This document shows, one piece after another, positions 29,291 through 40,100 of a DNA stretch of 64,000 nucleotides. The notes under the pieces were generated by a model. The model did not search any database. It was not told the DNA's origin and saw only the letters and a program-made list of their open reading frames with translations. Position 1 is the stretch's first letter; each line of letters opens with the position of its first letter. Source of the stretch: Enterobacter ludwigii (lineage in GTDB: Bacteria; Pseudomonadota; Gammaproteobacteria; Enterobacterales; Enterobacteriaceae); NCBI GenBank assembly GCA_900068845.1, contig CEFQ01000003.1:62001-126000 (forward strand), given 5' to 3'. A program made the translations under genes and the position numbers.

Positions 29291-31582
29291 ATGACCATGA
29301 CGAGAAAACTGAGTTGGTTCACCGCGCTGCTGCTGGGCTGCGTATCTCTGGCGCAGGCCGCGCCGCAGTCCAATGGGGCGATGAGCGCACCCCAGCCGCT
29401 GCAGGAGATGAACGCGCTGGTCGATGCCAACGCGCCGCTGCGTGATAGTCAGCTGGTGTTTAACCAGGTCGCACCGCCGCCGGGCAGCATGACGCTGCGC
29501 GGTACCGAACCGAGCAGCCAGATTGAGTTCGGCGTGCGCAGCGATGAAGTGGTGACGCGCGCGCTGCTGAATCTGAGCTATCGTCCCTCGCCGGCGCTGA
29601 TTCCGACGCTGTCGCAGCTCAAGGTCTATCTCAACGACGAACTGGTGGGATTGGTTACTGTCACCGCCGATCAGCTCGGCAAAGAGAATCAAACGCAAAT
29701 TCCCATCGATCCACGCTTTATTAGCGATTTTAACCGCGTGCGCCTCGAACTGGTTGGTCACTACGCCAACGTGTGTGAAAACCCGGCCAACAGCACCATC
29801 TGGCTGGATATCGGCAAAGCCAGCAAACTCGATTTGACGCTGCAAAAGCTGCCGCTGCAGAACGATCTGTCGCATTTCCCGGAGCCGTTCTTTGATACGC
29901 GCGACAGCCGTCCGCTGCAGCTGCCAATGGTGTTCGATGCGCAACCCAATTTGTTGCAACAGCGTGCGGCCGGGATTCTGGCTTCCTGGTTTGGCAGCAA
30001 AGCGCAGTGGCGCGGACAATCCTTCCCGGTGCTGTATAACCAGCTCCCCAACGATCAGTATGCGGTGGTGTTTGCCACCAACGCGCATCGTCCCGACTTC
30101 CTGAAAGATTTGCCGCCGGTGGAGAAACCGACGGTGGAAATGGTGAATCAGCCGGACAATCCGTACGAGAAGATGCTGCTGATTCTCGGTCGGGATGACA
30201 ACGATCTGTTGACCGCCGTCGAAGGCATTGCCCAAGGTCAGCTACTGCTGCGCGGCGACAGCTCAACCATCGACAGCGTGAAACTGCTGGCAGCCCGCGA
30301 GGCTTACGATGCGCCAAACTGGGTACGCACCGATCGCCGCACCACCTTTGCCGAGCTGACGCAGTATCAAAACCAGCTGCAGGGCGACGGCTTGCAGCCA
30401 AATCCGATTAGCCTGACGCTGAATCTGCCGCCGGATCTGTTCCTGGTGCGTGCGCGCGGCATTGATATGGACCTGCGCTACCGCTATACCTCGCCGATTC
30501 AGCAGGATGGTTCGCGCCTGGCGGTGCATCTCAACAACCAGTTCATGCAGGATTACCCGCTGACGCAAAAAGATACCGCCGCTCAACAGCTGATGCACAT
30601 TCCGCTGATGCAGGGTTTGCAGGACAGCAATCGTCAGCTGACCATTCCGGCACTGCGCCTCGGTGTCGTGAATCAGCTGCGCTTCAACTTTGATTACGCC
30701 AACACCTTTATTGGCGGTACCGCCGATGGCCGCTGCGAAACCGTCACCGCGGTGGGACATCATGTGGTTATCGACGATACCTCAAGCATCGATTTCTCCG
30801 GCTATCGTCATTACATCGAAATGCCGTCGCTGGGTGCGTTCGCCAACGCCGGTTTCCCTTACAGCCGCTACGCCGATCTGGCGCAAACGCTGGTGCTGGT
30901 GCAGCCGAAGCCGGGTAATGACGAAGTAACCACTATGCTGAATGCGCTGGGCAGCATCGGCGCGCAAACCGGCTATCCCGCGTTGCGCGTGCAGATGAGC
31001 GATGACTGGAGCAAGGCGAAAGCAACCGATGCCGATGTGCTAATGATCGGCGGCATTCCGCAGGATCTGCAGGACGATACGAAGATCCCGCTGCTGGCCG
31101 ATGCCGCACGCAGTTGGATCAGCATGCCCGCGCGATCGAATGCGGCGGCTAACGTGCCGGTTTCCGCCAGCGAACGCGCTGTGGAAAGCCAAACCATCAT
31201 CCGCTCACGGGGGCCGATGGGCGCCATTATCGGCTTCCAGTCGCCGTTCAACGATCAGCGTAGCGTCGTGGCGCTGCTGGCCGACAGCCCGCGCGGCTGG
31301 GAATTGCTTAATAACGCGCTGCTCGACAGCGGCAAACGCGCGGCGGTGTTCGGTTCCGCCACGGTGATCCGTGAATCAGGCGTGAACAGCGTGCGCGTCG
31401 GCGACACCTATTTCGTTGGTCACCTGCCGTGGTGGGAGCGCTTATGGAATCTGCTGGCGACGCATCCGGTGTGGCTGGCGATTTGCGCGGTCGTTGTCGT
31501 GGTGCTGTTTGCGCTGATGGCCTGGCGCTTGATGCGCATGGTAAGCCGTCGCCGTCTGGCCGAGCTGGATGACGATGAATAA
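29291..31582 (+). CDS. bcsB: Cellulose synthase periplasmic subunit BcsB, E. coli type
   Basis: 763 aa. A signal peptide (cleavage near CVSLAQA) leads into a periplasmic region of alternating carbohydrate-binding and flavodoxin-like domains; one C-terminal membrane helix (about residues 725-748) anchors it to BcsA. BcsB guides the nascent glucan across the periplasm, and in E. coli forms a hexameric crown. The family stretch GYRHYIEMPSLGAFANAGFPYSRYADL is conserved. Its last 14 bases overlap bcsC. Confidence 0.96.
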   Translation: MTMTRKLSWFTALLLGCVSLAQAAPQSNGAMSAPQPLQEMNALVDANAPLRDSQLVFNQVAPPPGSMTLRGTEPSSQIEFGVRSDEVVTRALLNLSYRPSPALIPTLSQLKVYLNDELVGLVTVTADQLGKENQTQIPIDPRFISDFNRVRLELVGHYANVCENPANSTIWLDIGKASKLDLTLQKLPLQNDLSHFPEPFFDTRDSRPLQLPMVFDAQPNLLQQRAAGILASWFGSKAQWRGQSFPVLYNQLPNDQYAVVFATNAHRPDFLKDLPPVEKPTVEMVNQPDNPYEKMLLILGRDDNDLLTAVEGIAQGQLLLRGDSSTIDSVKLLAAREAYDAPNWVRTDRRTTFAELTQYQNQLQGDGLQPNPISLTLNLPPDLFLVRARGIDMDLRYRYTSPIQQDGSRLAVHLNNQFMQDYPLTQKDTAAQQLMHIPLMQGLQDSNRQLTIPALRLGVVNQLRFNFDYANTFIGGTADGRCETVTAVGHHVVIDDTSSIDFSGYRHYIEMPSLGAFANAGFPYSRYADLAQTLVLVQPKPGNDEVTTMLNALGSIGAQTGYPALRVQMSDDWSKAKATDADVLMIGGIPQDLQDDTKIPLLADAARSWISMPARSNAAANVPVSASERAVESQTIIRSRGPMGAIIGFQSPFNDQRSVVALLADSPRGWELLNNALLDSGKRAAVFGSATVIRESGVNSVRVGDTYFVGHLPWWERLWNLLATHPVWLAICAVVVVVLFALMAWRLMRMVSRRRLAELDDDE

Positions 31583-34500
31583 GCTGCGGCTGGGATTACT
31601 GATTGGCAGCACGCTCGGGGCATGGGCAAGTTCGATTGCCGCGCCAATCGGTCCACAGGTTGCGCCGGTTGAGTGGCTGCTGATGCAGATTCGCACTGGC
31701 GAATCGACCAACAAACTCGATCTGGTGCAGCAATCGTTGTATCGGCTGGAGAAAATCGATCCGGATAATCCGCAGGTGCTGGCGGCGCAAATCCGCATGG
31801 CGCTGCGTCAGGGCGATCAGGCCAAAGCGCAAAAACTGCTGGATGAACTGCAGCGCGTGGCACCGAATGCTGCCGCCACGCACGAATCCGTAGCCGGATT
31901 GCGTCTGGTGACCACGGAAGGTCGTCAACAGCTGCAGCAGGCGCGATTACTGGCCACTGCCGGACACCTCGCCGACGCCAAAACCGCGTGGGATGCGCTG
32001 TTCCACGGCGTGTTCCCGGATGTGAATACCGCGTTGGAGTATTGGCGACTGGTGGCGCGTCTACCCGGCCAGCAACCGCAGGCGTATCAACAGTTGCAGG
32101 CGCTGGAGCTGCGCTATCCGGGCAACATCGGCGTCGAGTTGCAGCTGGCGCGTATGGCGTTTGATAACAATCAGCCCGGAGAAGCCTTCACGCAGCTGCG
32201 CCGCCTCGCGAATCGTAATGGCGGACGCGATGCCGCCTCCGAGCTGTGGCTGCAGCAAATCCAGAATCAGCCGGTGAGCGAGCGTAGTGTCGCCAGCCTG
32301 CAGCAATATCTGCAAACCTTTACCGAAGGCGATGCCCAGCAGCGCGGTCAGCAAGAGCTGGCACATCAGCAAAAAATGCTCGCCGATCCGGCGTATCGTC
32401 AGCGCATGCAGGGCTTAGCGCTGGTGGATGCCGGCGGCGGCGCGGATGCCATTGCCGCACTTAATGCGGCGCTAAAAGCCAATCCAAACGATGCTGAACT
32501 GATGGGTGCGATGGGCCAGGCGCAGGCGCGGGCCAACAATCGCACCGCCGCTATTCGCTGGCTGGAGAAGGCGATTCAGGCCGGCCAGGCCAGCACGCAA
32601 ATCGGCAAGTGGCAGTCACTGCTGCAAACCAGCCGTTATTGGCTGGCCATCAACAACGGCGATGCGGCGCTGAAAAACGGCGATATGGCCGCGGCAGAAC
32701 GCTATTATCGCGGCGCGCAAGCGTTGGATAATCGTGACAGCTGGGCGTTAGTGGGTCTCGGCGATGTGGCGCAGGCGCGGAAAAACAGCGCTCAGGCAGA
32801 AAACTATTGGCAGCAGGCGCTGCGGCTGGATCGCAGCAATAGCACGGCGAAAAGTCGTCTGGTACAGCTGCGCACCGATGCGTTGATGGCCGAAGCCGAT
32901 GCGCTGGCGCAACAAGGCCAATGGCATCAGGCTACGGAGAAATATCGCCAGCTGGCGCAGGCGAATCCCGATGATATCTGGCTGGCTTATCGACTGGCTG
33001 GCGCGCTACGCAATGGCGGCGAAGAAACTCAGGGTGCGCAGATCATGGACGCAATGGTGCGCCAGCATCCACATGAACCGGCAGCGCTGTATGCGTCTGC
33101 GTTGTGGCTGGCTTCCGTCGACCGCGATGATGCCGCACTAACGACCTTGCATCGCCTGCCCACCGCGCGCTGGGACAGCAATATGCATGAGTTGGCCAAC
33201 CGTCTGGAGCAGAAGAAAGTATTGGCACGCGGCGAAGAGGCGCTGGATCGCATCGAAGCACAGTTGGCGTTGCACCGCACAGCGGAAGCGCGCCGCTCGC
33301 TAGAAACCTTACCAGCGAGCGTGGCACGGCAAAGTGTAAACAGCGGTCGGCGCGTGGCGCTCGCCTGGCAAAACAGTGGCGATGCAGTTCGTGCTCAACA
33401 GATTTTTGCTGAGCTGAAAACCCAAGCGGCGAAACAAGCCCCATCACAGGAAAAAGCGCTGGTGTACCGCGACGCGGCGCGGCTGGAAAGCCAGCTGCAC
33501 CAATCCGCACAAGCGCAGCAGGATTATCAGCTGGCGATGGCTGCAAGCGGCATCAGCCCGGATGTGCCGCAGGATAACGATCGTTATACGGCGTTAACCC
33601 GCAATCAGGGGCAGGATAACTGGCTAAAACGCAGCATCCGCAGCGACGCCGCCGATCTTTATCGCCAGCAAGACACCACTTTCACCCTCGAGCAGGATTA
33701 CTCGCGCAATAAAGGCAACGGCGGCACCTCCGATTTCACCGCACACACCACCATGATGCAGGCGGAAACGCCACTGGCAGATGGGCGTAGCTTTGTGCGC
33801 GTAGATCATGTGCTGGTTTCAGCGGGCACCTTCTCCACCGAGAACGGCAGCCACAGCGCGCAGTTCGGCAGCTGTAATGATGACAATTCCGGCGGTTGTC
33901 GCCGCGACTTTACGCAGCGTGATGAAGGCACCGCGCTGGGCGTGGGCTGGCATAACGATCGCTGGTCGGCAGATCTCGGCACTACGCCGCTCGGCTTTGA
34001 GACCCGCAACTGGGTCGGCGGTGTCAGCTGGAAAACCGACGTCAAGGACATTGGCCTGACGTTCACTGCATCACGGCGACCGATCTCCAGCTCGCTGCTG
34101 GCGTACGCAGGCGCACGCGATCCCGCGGCTAACGGCGGCAAAACCTGGGGCGGCGTGGTCGCAACCGGCGGCGCGCTGGGGCTGAGTTATGATCAAGGCG
34201 GCGCGCATGGCGTGTGGGCCGATCTCAGTGCGCATCAACTCAGCGGTGAAAACGTCGCGGATAACAGCCGCGAACGCCTGATGGCGGGTTATTACTACAA
34301 GCTGATTAATCAAGACAATCGCCGCGCCACCGTTGGCCTGAACAGCATGCTGTGGCATTACCAGAAAGACCTCAGCGACTATACCTTCGGCCAGGGCGGC
34401 TATTACAGCCCGCAGCGGTATTTCTCGTTGTCGCTGCCGGTCACCTATCGCCAGCGCTTCGACAACTGGTCATTTGACCTCGGCGGATCGGTTTCCTGGT

Positions 34501-34793
34501 CGCAATCGCAAACCGATGGACAGCAGCGTTATCCGGTCAATCCAGGCTTTGCGCTGGCGTCGAATCCCACCTCAGACAGCAGTTCGGGAAGGGGGTTTGG
34601 TTATACGCTGCAGGCGCTGGTGGAGCGCCGCATTACGCCGCATTGGTCAGTAGGATTGGCGATGGATATTCAGCAGGCGAAGGATTACACCCCGAGCCAC
34701 GGTTTGATTTTTATGCGCTACTCAATGAGCGGCTGGAACGGCGATATGGACATGCCCCCGCAGCCGCTCACGCCGTATGCGGATTTTAAATAG
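31569..34793 (+). CDS. bcsC: Cellulose export outer-membrane protein BcsC, E. coli type
   Basis: 1074 aa, shorter than E. coli BcsC (about 1157). A signal peptide (to about SSIAA) is followed by many tetratricopeptide repeats (about residues 40-690) spanning the periplasm and a C-terminal 16-strand-type barrel domain recognised by STPLGF-like turns (TTPLGFETRNWVGG), GQGGYYSPQRYFSLSLPV and the terminal aromatic strand. Two ATGs (31569, 31575) are possible. bcsC follows bcsB directly; the bcsZ gene that lies between them in E. coli is missing from this operon. Confidence 0.95.
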   Translation: MTMNKLRLGLLIGSTLGAWASSIAAPIGPQVAPVEWLLMQIRTGESTNKLDLVQQSLYRLEKIDPDNPQVLAAQIRMALRQGDQAKAQKLLDELQRVAPNAAATHESVAGLRLVTTEGRQQLQQARLLATAGHLADAKTAWDALFHGVFPDVNTALEYWRLVARLPGQQPQAYQQLQALELRYPGNIGVELQLARMAFDNNQPGEAFTQLRRLANRNGGRDAASELWLQQIQNQPVSERSVASLQQYLQTFTEGDAQQRGQQELAHQQKMLADPAYRQRMQGLALVDAGGGADAIAALNAALKANPNDAELMGAMGQAQARANNRTAAIRWLEKAIQAGQASTQIGKWQSLLQTSRYWLAINNGDAALKNGDMAAAERYYRGAQALDNRDSWALVGLGDVAQARKNSAQAENYWQQALRLDRSNSTAKSRLVQLRTDALMAEADALAQQGQWHQATEKYRQLAQANPDDIWLAYRLAGALRNGGEETQGAQIMDAMVRQHPHEPAALYASALWLASVDRDDAALTTLHRLPTARWDSNMHELANRLEQKKVLARGEEALDRIEAQLALHRTAEARRSLETLPASVARQSVNSGRRVALAWQNSGDAVRAQQIFAELKTQAAKQAPSQEKALVYRDAARLESQLHQSAQAQQDYQLAMAASGISPDVPQDNDRYTALTRNQGQDNWLKRSIRSDAADLYRQQDTTFTLEQDYSRNKGNGGTSDFTAHTTMMQAETPLADGRSFVRVDHVLVSAGTFSTENGSHSAQFGSCNDDNSGGCRRDFTQRDEGTALGVGWHNDRWSADLGTTPLGFETRNWVGGVSWKTDVKDIGLTFTASRRPISSSLLAYAGARDPAANGGKTWGGVVATGGALGLSYDQGGAHGVWADLSAHQLSGENVADNSRERLMAGYYYKLINQDNRRATVGLNSMLWHYQKDLSDYTFGQGGYYSPQRYFSLSLPVTYRQRFDNWSFDLGGSVSWSQSQTDGQQRYPVNPGFALASNPTSDSSSGRGFGYTLQALVERRITPHWSVGLAMDIQQAKDYTPSHGLIFMRYSMSGWNGDMDMPPQPLTPYADFK

Positions 34794-34810
34794 TAGTGGC
34801 CGTGAGGCTG

Positions 34811-35113
34811 CTACTTACTTTGTAACTCACGAAGCATAGCTGCCCGCAATATGGCATTTAAACGCGTCTGATACCCTTTTCCCGGCGCTTTCAACCACTC
34901 AAGCACATCTGCATCAATTCTGACTGAAGCCTGCGTTTTAATCGGACGGTAAAATCGCCCGCTGGAAGATGTGTTCCAAAACCCTTCAGCTAAAGGCTCA
35001 ATTTCACTGCAATCAATCTCGCAATCTGGTTTTTGACTCAGCGCTTCCAGCTCAGATAAATGTTTATCGGTTAACGCCGGTAATTCGCTACGTTTAACTC
35101 TAACCTTGCTCAT
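34811..35113 (-). CDS. brnA: BrnA-type antitoxin
   Basis: 100 aa with a C-terminal ribbon-helix-helix-like BrnA region (ASVRIDADVLEWLKAPGKGYQTRLNAILRAAM). BrnA neutralises the BrnT ribonuclease and represses the operon. I set the start at the ATG at 35113 (MSKVRVKRSEL), which overlaps the brnT end by 14 bases as usual for the family; a longer reading from 35227 lies wholly inside brnT and is rejected. The gene sits between the two converging bcs operons, 17 bases after bcsC. Confidence 0.88.
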   Translation of the reverse strand: MSKVRVKRSELPALTDKHLSELEALSQKPDCEIDCSEIEPLAEGFWNTSSSGRFYRPIKTQASVRIDADVLEWLKAPGKGYQTRLNAILRAAMLRELQSK

Positions 35114-35393
35114 AACGCCTCCTCTCATTGCGCGTGGCAGGACGTGCACTGATGATTCGCATAATCTCGGTGCCCTGCTCAAAACGGACCGTGTGTGCCA
35201 CCAATATAACGATGTGTCCCATAACACTACCTATCGATTGCCAGCGATACTCGCCATTCTCGTAACGATCCTGATTAGACAAATGAAAAGGATCGTCAAA
35301 TATTCGCACGGCAATTTCAAAGCGAATGCCATGCTTGCGGTAATTCGATTCCGCTTTGCTGAGATCCCACTCGAATTCAAGTTCCGTATACAT
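35100..35393 (-). CDS. brnT: BrnT-type ribonuclease toxin
   Basis: 97 aa of the BrnT family, which are RelE-like small ribonucleases inhibiting translation. The signature start FEWDLSKAESNYRKHGIRFEIAVRIFDDP and the end RIISARPATRNERRRYEQG are typical. The start may be ATG 35393 or the in-frame GTG at 35405. It is upstream of brnA on the same strand and overlaps it. The base composition looks more AT-rich than the flanking bcs genes, consistent with separate acquisition, though I did not compute it. Confidence 0.88.
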   Translation of the reverse strand: MYTELEFEWDLSKAESNYRKHGIRFEIAVRIFDDPFHLSNQDRYENGEYRWQSIGSVMGHIVILVAHTVRFEQGTEIMRIISARPATRNERRRYEQG

Positions 35394-35426
35394 TCTACCA
35401 TACACTTTTGTCTATACATTTTAGCA
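35388..35426 (-). promoter_or_regulatory. brnTA promoter and repeated ATACA motif
   Basis: On the minus strand an extended -10 element TGCTAAAAT (35426-35418) stands just upstream of brnT. Three ATACAT/ATACAC hexamers (35388, 35400, 35414 on the plus strand) lie across the likely start point and the brnT start codon, with 12- and 14-base spacing. They could be the BrnA operator, as these operons are autorepressed. Confidence 0.45.
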
Positions 35427-35561
35427 TGACAAATTTGCATAGACGCTAATGGGCGTGCATTGATCAGATCCCTACAATGAAGGATTAAACGTGTATTGAA
35501 ATGAGATTCAGACAAAGGCGGTAAAAGTTTGACAATGAAACAGATGGCGGTAAAGCGGATA

Positions 35562-35627
35562 GGTCGCCATAAATGGCGACCCTACGGGTAAATTGCAGGT
35601 TTTGTAGGGTCGCCATTCATGGCGACC
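35562..35627. repeat. Inverted pair of GGTCGCCAT hairpin repeats
   Basis: Left unit at 35562-35585 and right unit at 35604-35627 are reverse complements at 23 of 24 positions, separated by 18 bases. Each unit is itself a hairpin, GGTCGCCAT-N2-ATGGCGACC. The pair lies just downstream of bcsZ and could terminate or stabilise its transcript. Single copies occur at 61174 and, more diverged, at 54234. Confidence 0.8.
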
Positions 35628-35643
35628 AGGTCAAAGATGAGAC

Positions 35644-36648
35644 TTACCGCTTCTCCTGATACGCCATCCAGGTGAGCAGCTGCAGGCTGGCGGAGAAGTA
35701 GTTTTGATCCGCTGCCAGCTTGTCGTTGAGATACTGAGTTTGGTTCAGGGTTAAATCGCGCACCGCGATCAGGCCGCCTTCCATATTGTATGGCGCGGGG
35801 GTGTTGCCCAGCACATCATACCAGGCGGGCGTGGTCATGCGCGCCGAACCTTGCCACAGGCGCTGGAATGGCACCAGCCGCAGGCTTTGCGGATCGTACC
35901 ACCAGATGTTCAGCGGAATACGGATCGCGTCATAGCTGAAGCGGTTAGAGTAGCCGACCGCCGGTGCCACCGAACCATCGGCATTCAGCGCCACCCAATC
36001 GAGCGGCAGGCCGGTTTTGCCAAAGTGCATATCACTCAGCAATACCATGCCGTCATCAATCAGCTCATTCCAGATGCGCAGATGACTGTGCTCGGCAAAC
36101 TCTCGCCAGGCCTCGAACAGGAAATATGACGGATTGAGCACCACATAGCTGGTTTTATTGAAACCCTGCGCGCCCGGCAGCATCACTTTATGCCCGCCGT
36201 AGCTGATCACATTCAGCTTCACTATCGCGCGCTGAATGCGGTCGGACGCCTGCTGGTAATTGCCGCCCCACTTCTGCGCTGCACGTTGCAGCGCCCAGGC
36301 AATCAGCACATCACCATCGGACGCGTTATTTTTATCGGCAATCGGATCGGCAGCGCCTGGCGTGTAGCGCCAGTAGAACAGCTCATTCTGCGGATTGCGC
36401 AGATGGGTGCGCGTCCACTGCCACAGCTGATCGAAGGTGGCACGATCGTCATGCGCCACCGCCAACAACATGCCGTAGCCCTGGCCTTCGGTGTGGCTAA
36501 CGTTGTTGTTTGCCGTATCACTGATACGGCCATCGCTGTCCATAAAACGGCTTTTATAAGTACTCCAGCCATCTGCAGCTGCCTGAGCGCTAAAAAACAT
36601 CACCATGAAACACAGCATCCATTGACGCCAGAACCGCATCACTCTCAT
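35644..36648 (-). CDS. bcsZ: Periplasmic endo-1,4-beta-glucanase BcsZ (GH8)
   Basis: 334 aa with a signal peptide (cleavage near SAQAAA). It is a glycoside hydrolase family 8 cellulase that trims mis-ordered chains in the periplasm and is needed for normal cellulose export. The catalytic acid is E54 in [10 protein letters not shown] and the base candidate D240 in [21 protein letters not shown] also matches. It is the last gene of the bcsOQABCDZ operon, 9 bases after bcsD. No other bcsZ occurs in the window, so it probably serves both export systems. Confidence 0.96.
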   Translation of the reverse strand: MRVMRFWRQWMLCFMVMFFSAQAAADGWSTYKSRFMDSDGRISDTANNNVSHTEGQGYGMLLAVAHDDRATFDQLWQWTRTHLRNPQNELFYWRYTPGAADPIADKNNASDGDVLIAWALQRAAQKWGGNYQQASDRIQRAIVKLNVISYGGHKVMLPGAQGFNKTSYVVLNPSYFLFEAWREFAEHSHLRIWNELIDDGMVLLSDMHFGKTGLPLDWVALNADGSVAPAVGYSNRFSYDAIRIPLNIWWYDPQSLRLVPFQRLWQGSARMTTPAWYDVLGNTPAPYNMEGGLIAVRDLTLNQTQYLNDKLAADQNYFSASLQLLTWMAYQEKR

Positions 36649-36657
36649 TACAGCATC

Positions 36658-37104
36658 CTATTGATATCGATAGTGCAGCGTGCCGCCGTCGTTCTTCTCA
36701 AGCGTTACCGGTACCGTCGCGCTGCCACCTTGTGCCTGCAGCCACTGCGCATACACGCCGGCTAGTACCGCGCTTAATGCCAGCTGCCAGCGTTCAACAC
36801 CCACATTGCTGTCGCCCTGAGGCAACGCGTAGTGCTGAATCAGAATGGCATTCTCCTGCGGCTGTAATTGCACAAAGCCCCAGTTAAATCGCGCCAGTTG
36901 CAAATTCATTTCACGCTCCAGATCCTGCACGGTGCGCGCTTCTGGTAAAGGATAGCGCGTTGCCAGCGATACGCCGACCCCGTTGAGGAAGCCTTCTGCT
37001 TCCTCGCCCGCGTTGTCCAGCATGCTTTCAATCATCGCGCTCACCAGATCAAACCAGCCCGGCTGATGCGGATGGCTGACGCGTGCTGCCACTTGTTCAC
37101 TCAT
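36658..37104 (-). CDS. bcsD: Cellulose synthase subunit D BcsD
   Basis: 148 aa without signal peptide. BcsD proteins form octameric barrels and in Komagataeibacter build a cytoplasmic scaffold that lines up synthases to give crystalline ribbons. The stretch FLNGVGVSLATRYPLPEARTVQDLEREMNLQLARFNWG is typical of the family. Its ATG overlaps the stop of bcsC (TAATG). BcsD defines this as the second, BcsD-containing operon type, distinct from the E. coli-type set at 22-35 kb. Confidence 0.93.
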   Translation of the reverse strand: MSEQVAARVSHPHQPGWFDLVSAMIESMLDNAGEEAEGFLNGVGVSLATRYPLPEARTVQDLEREMNLQLARFNWGFVQLQPQENAILIQHYALPQGDSNVGVERWQLALSAVLAGVYAQWLQAQGGSATVPVTLEKNDGGTLHYRYQ

Positions 37105-40100
37105 TAGTAATCTCCGAACAGGTAACGGAAGTACAGATTGGCTGTGCTTTCGTTGTAATCGCCAAAGGTGTCGTAGCCTAACTGACCGCCCACGGTGACA
37201 TCTTTGTTGATCTTGTAATCCGCACCGGCATGCAGGTTGTAGCCAATGCCGTTTTTGCTGTCGCCGCTGTAAACCGCATTCTGCACATAGCCTTGATCGG
37301 CCAGACTTTGCAGTTGCGCCTGCAACGACGGATTGTTAGGGAAGTAGTCGCTCTTATCCTGACTGTAGGATTGATAACCCACCGAACCGCCGACATTCAC
37401 TTTCAGATCGTCAAACTTGCGGCTGAACTCGATGGGGAACGACACCGACGCATAGTTCTGCGGGCTGAAGTAACCGCCCTGACCGTAGCTGAAGTAGCTG
37501 AGGTTTTTCGAGTAATCCATCCACGACAAACTCATGCCGACTTTCAGCTCGCGATCGTCAAGATGATACGGACGCACATAGGCACCCGCCGTGGCCTGCA
37601 CGCTGTTGTTGCTCGCCACGTTTTCGCCGATATAGCTGTACGCCCCGCCGCCGACGTAGAAACCGGCATCGCCGTTGTCATAGCTCAGCAAGGCGTTACC
37701 GCCGTTTTTGGTGACCCGACCCCAGCGTTTACCGCTGGTTTTGTCTTCGACGCCGACATACGACAGCAGGCTGTCGGTCATCGCGCGGCGTTCACCGGTG
37801 AGGATCAGCGTCAGGAAGTCGGTCAGCTTCGGCGACCACTGCACGCCGCCCACCAGCGTACTCAAGTCCTGGCCGAGCGGCGTGCTGCCGATGTCGATTT
37901 TGTAGCTGTCGCCCTTCAGCGCCATGTTCAGCTCCACGCCGGTCGCCGATTGCGAATCAGTAGAGGAGTTAGGTACATCATCAATTTTCGCGCCACCTGC
38001 CGCCACCACTTTGCCCTGTTCCAGCGCGTTGGTACCGAAACGGCGCCATGCGTCGCCACCCGCGCTGCCTGCGGTGAGAGAAATCGGCGTCATGGTGAAA
38101 TCGAAACGCGATTCGCCAAACGGCACGGTGGAGAAGGTCAGTGGCGCTTTGGCTTCGGTCAGCTTGCTTAAACCCGATTCGCCATCGCGTCCACGCACCT
38201 GCATTTGCCCCTGCACCCAGGTGCCGGTTTTCTCTTGCAGATCATCCATCATGTTGTCGATTTGGCGCAGCGTCTGGCTCTGCTGCACGGCAGGCGTGTT
38301 GCTCGCTAGCGTCACGCCTGCGGCGCTGCTGGTGGCCGCCGGTGCCGACTGCCACGGCATCACCGCGCCATAGCTGGATGGCGTGCGTCCCACTGGCGAG
38401 GTGCCGCGATTGATAAACGGATTGTCGGCTAATGCCAACCCGCCAACGCTCGGCACGCTGCCCGTTTCTGCGCCTTGCAGACCAATCAGCTGACCGCGCG
38501 CGGTGCGCAAATAGCTCATCGCCTGGCTGTGTTCGCCGTTGGCTTCGGCCACGCGGGCTAACAGCAGCAAGCGATCCGGCGACTGCTCATTGCGCAGGCC
38601 GCGCGTTAAGGTATTGGCTTTGTTGACGTCATTCTGTGCCAGCGCCACGTTGATAGCACCGGTACGCGCGTCCTGGGTCGCGGTATCCTGCGTCATCAGG
38701 TAGTCGTAAACCACGCCGGCTTCTTTGTTCATCTTGCCGGACTGATACAGTCGCGCCATGGCGAACATCAGATCGCGGTTCTGCGGATCGTGCTGTAGCG
38801 CGCCCACCAGCTTGTCATAAGCGGCGGCATACTGTTTCTGCTCACGCAGACGATCCACTTCGTTAATGACATAGCCGTTGCGAATGCCCGCCAGCTGGGT
38901 TGGCGTGCTGCGTGCCTGCAGTTCTGGGCTGCTGAGGAAGCTCTGCGCTTCCGTGTTGAGACCGGCCTGATTCAACACTGCCACCTGCGCAGCGTAATCA
39001 CCGGCGTTACCCTGAACGCCACGCTGCAGGTTGCTGCGCACCACGGAAACCGCAGTGGTGAGATCGCCCGCTTTCGCCAGCTTTTCTGCCAAATTACCGG
39101 CATCAACCGGATTAGCTGGCGGTGTTGCTGCCAGCGCACGCAGGGTGTTGGCCGCCGCCGCATTCGAACCCTGCGCCAGATACTGATCGGCGGTGGCCAT
39201 CTGCAGATTGAAGTTCACACGCTGCGCCAGCTCGCGCATAGCACTGTTCTTGCTGCCGTTAGGAATGCGCGACAGTAACTGGCTCGCCTGCTGCCAGGCG
39301 CCGCTTTCGCTGGCATTTAACGCGCCCGCATAGAGTTCCGTGGTACTGGCGCCGCTGCGCAGGGTTGGCTGCATGATATTTGCCGCCATCATGCTATTGC
39401 CCTGTGCGCGGTAGAGTCGCGCCAGATCGAGACGCAGCCAGCCATCATTGGGATAGCGCTGAATGCCGCTGGTTAGCGTGGCAATCGCCGCGCTGTTATT
39501 GCCCGCCGCCACTTCACGCCTGGCCTGCGCACGAATCGGATCGGTGCTGCTGCCGCGTGGTGCCACGCTTTGACGCACGCTATCAGGCAGTGATGCCAGC
39601 AGCGTATTCGCTTCAGCGCTCCGGTTTTGCTGGCGCAGCACATAGAACAGGCCTTCTTTGGCGCTACGATTGTCTGCATCGCTTTGCAGGATGGCGCGGT
39701 AAGTTTGCTCCGCCTGATCGAGCTGATTGCTGCGACGCTGCACGTCAGCGCGGAACAGTTTGGCAGATACCCCTTTCTCGCCTTCGGCTTGCGCCAGCGG
39801 CTCGCTCAGCGCCAACGCCTGCGCGCTGTCGCCATTTTTCAGCGCCTGCTGCGCGCTCGCTAGCTGCGCGTAGAAGCGCGCATCGGCGGCCTGTTTCTGG
39901 CGCGTATCGCTCTGATCGCCACCTAATTGCGCCGCGCGCGTCAGGTAATCCGCCGCCTCGGCATAACGTCCGGCACGCTGGGCGACATAGCCCATACCGG
40001 CTAATGCATCCGCATCTTGCGGGTTGGCTTGCAGCACTTTCTCAAAATTGTTTTGCGCGTTGCTGACGTCGCCGCTGTTAAGCGCGGTAAAGCCCGCGCC

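Noticed and set aside
34811..35227. Longer 138-codon version of BrnA
   Set aside because: The extra N-terminus is entirely inside brnT in another frame; the ATG at 35113 gives the family's usual size.
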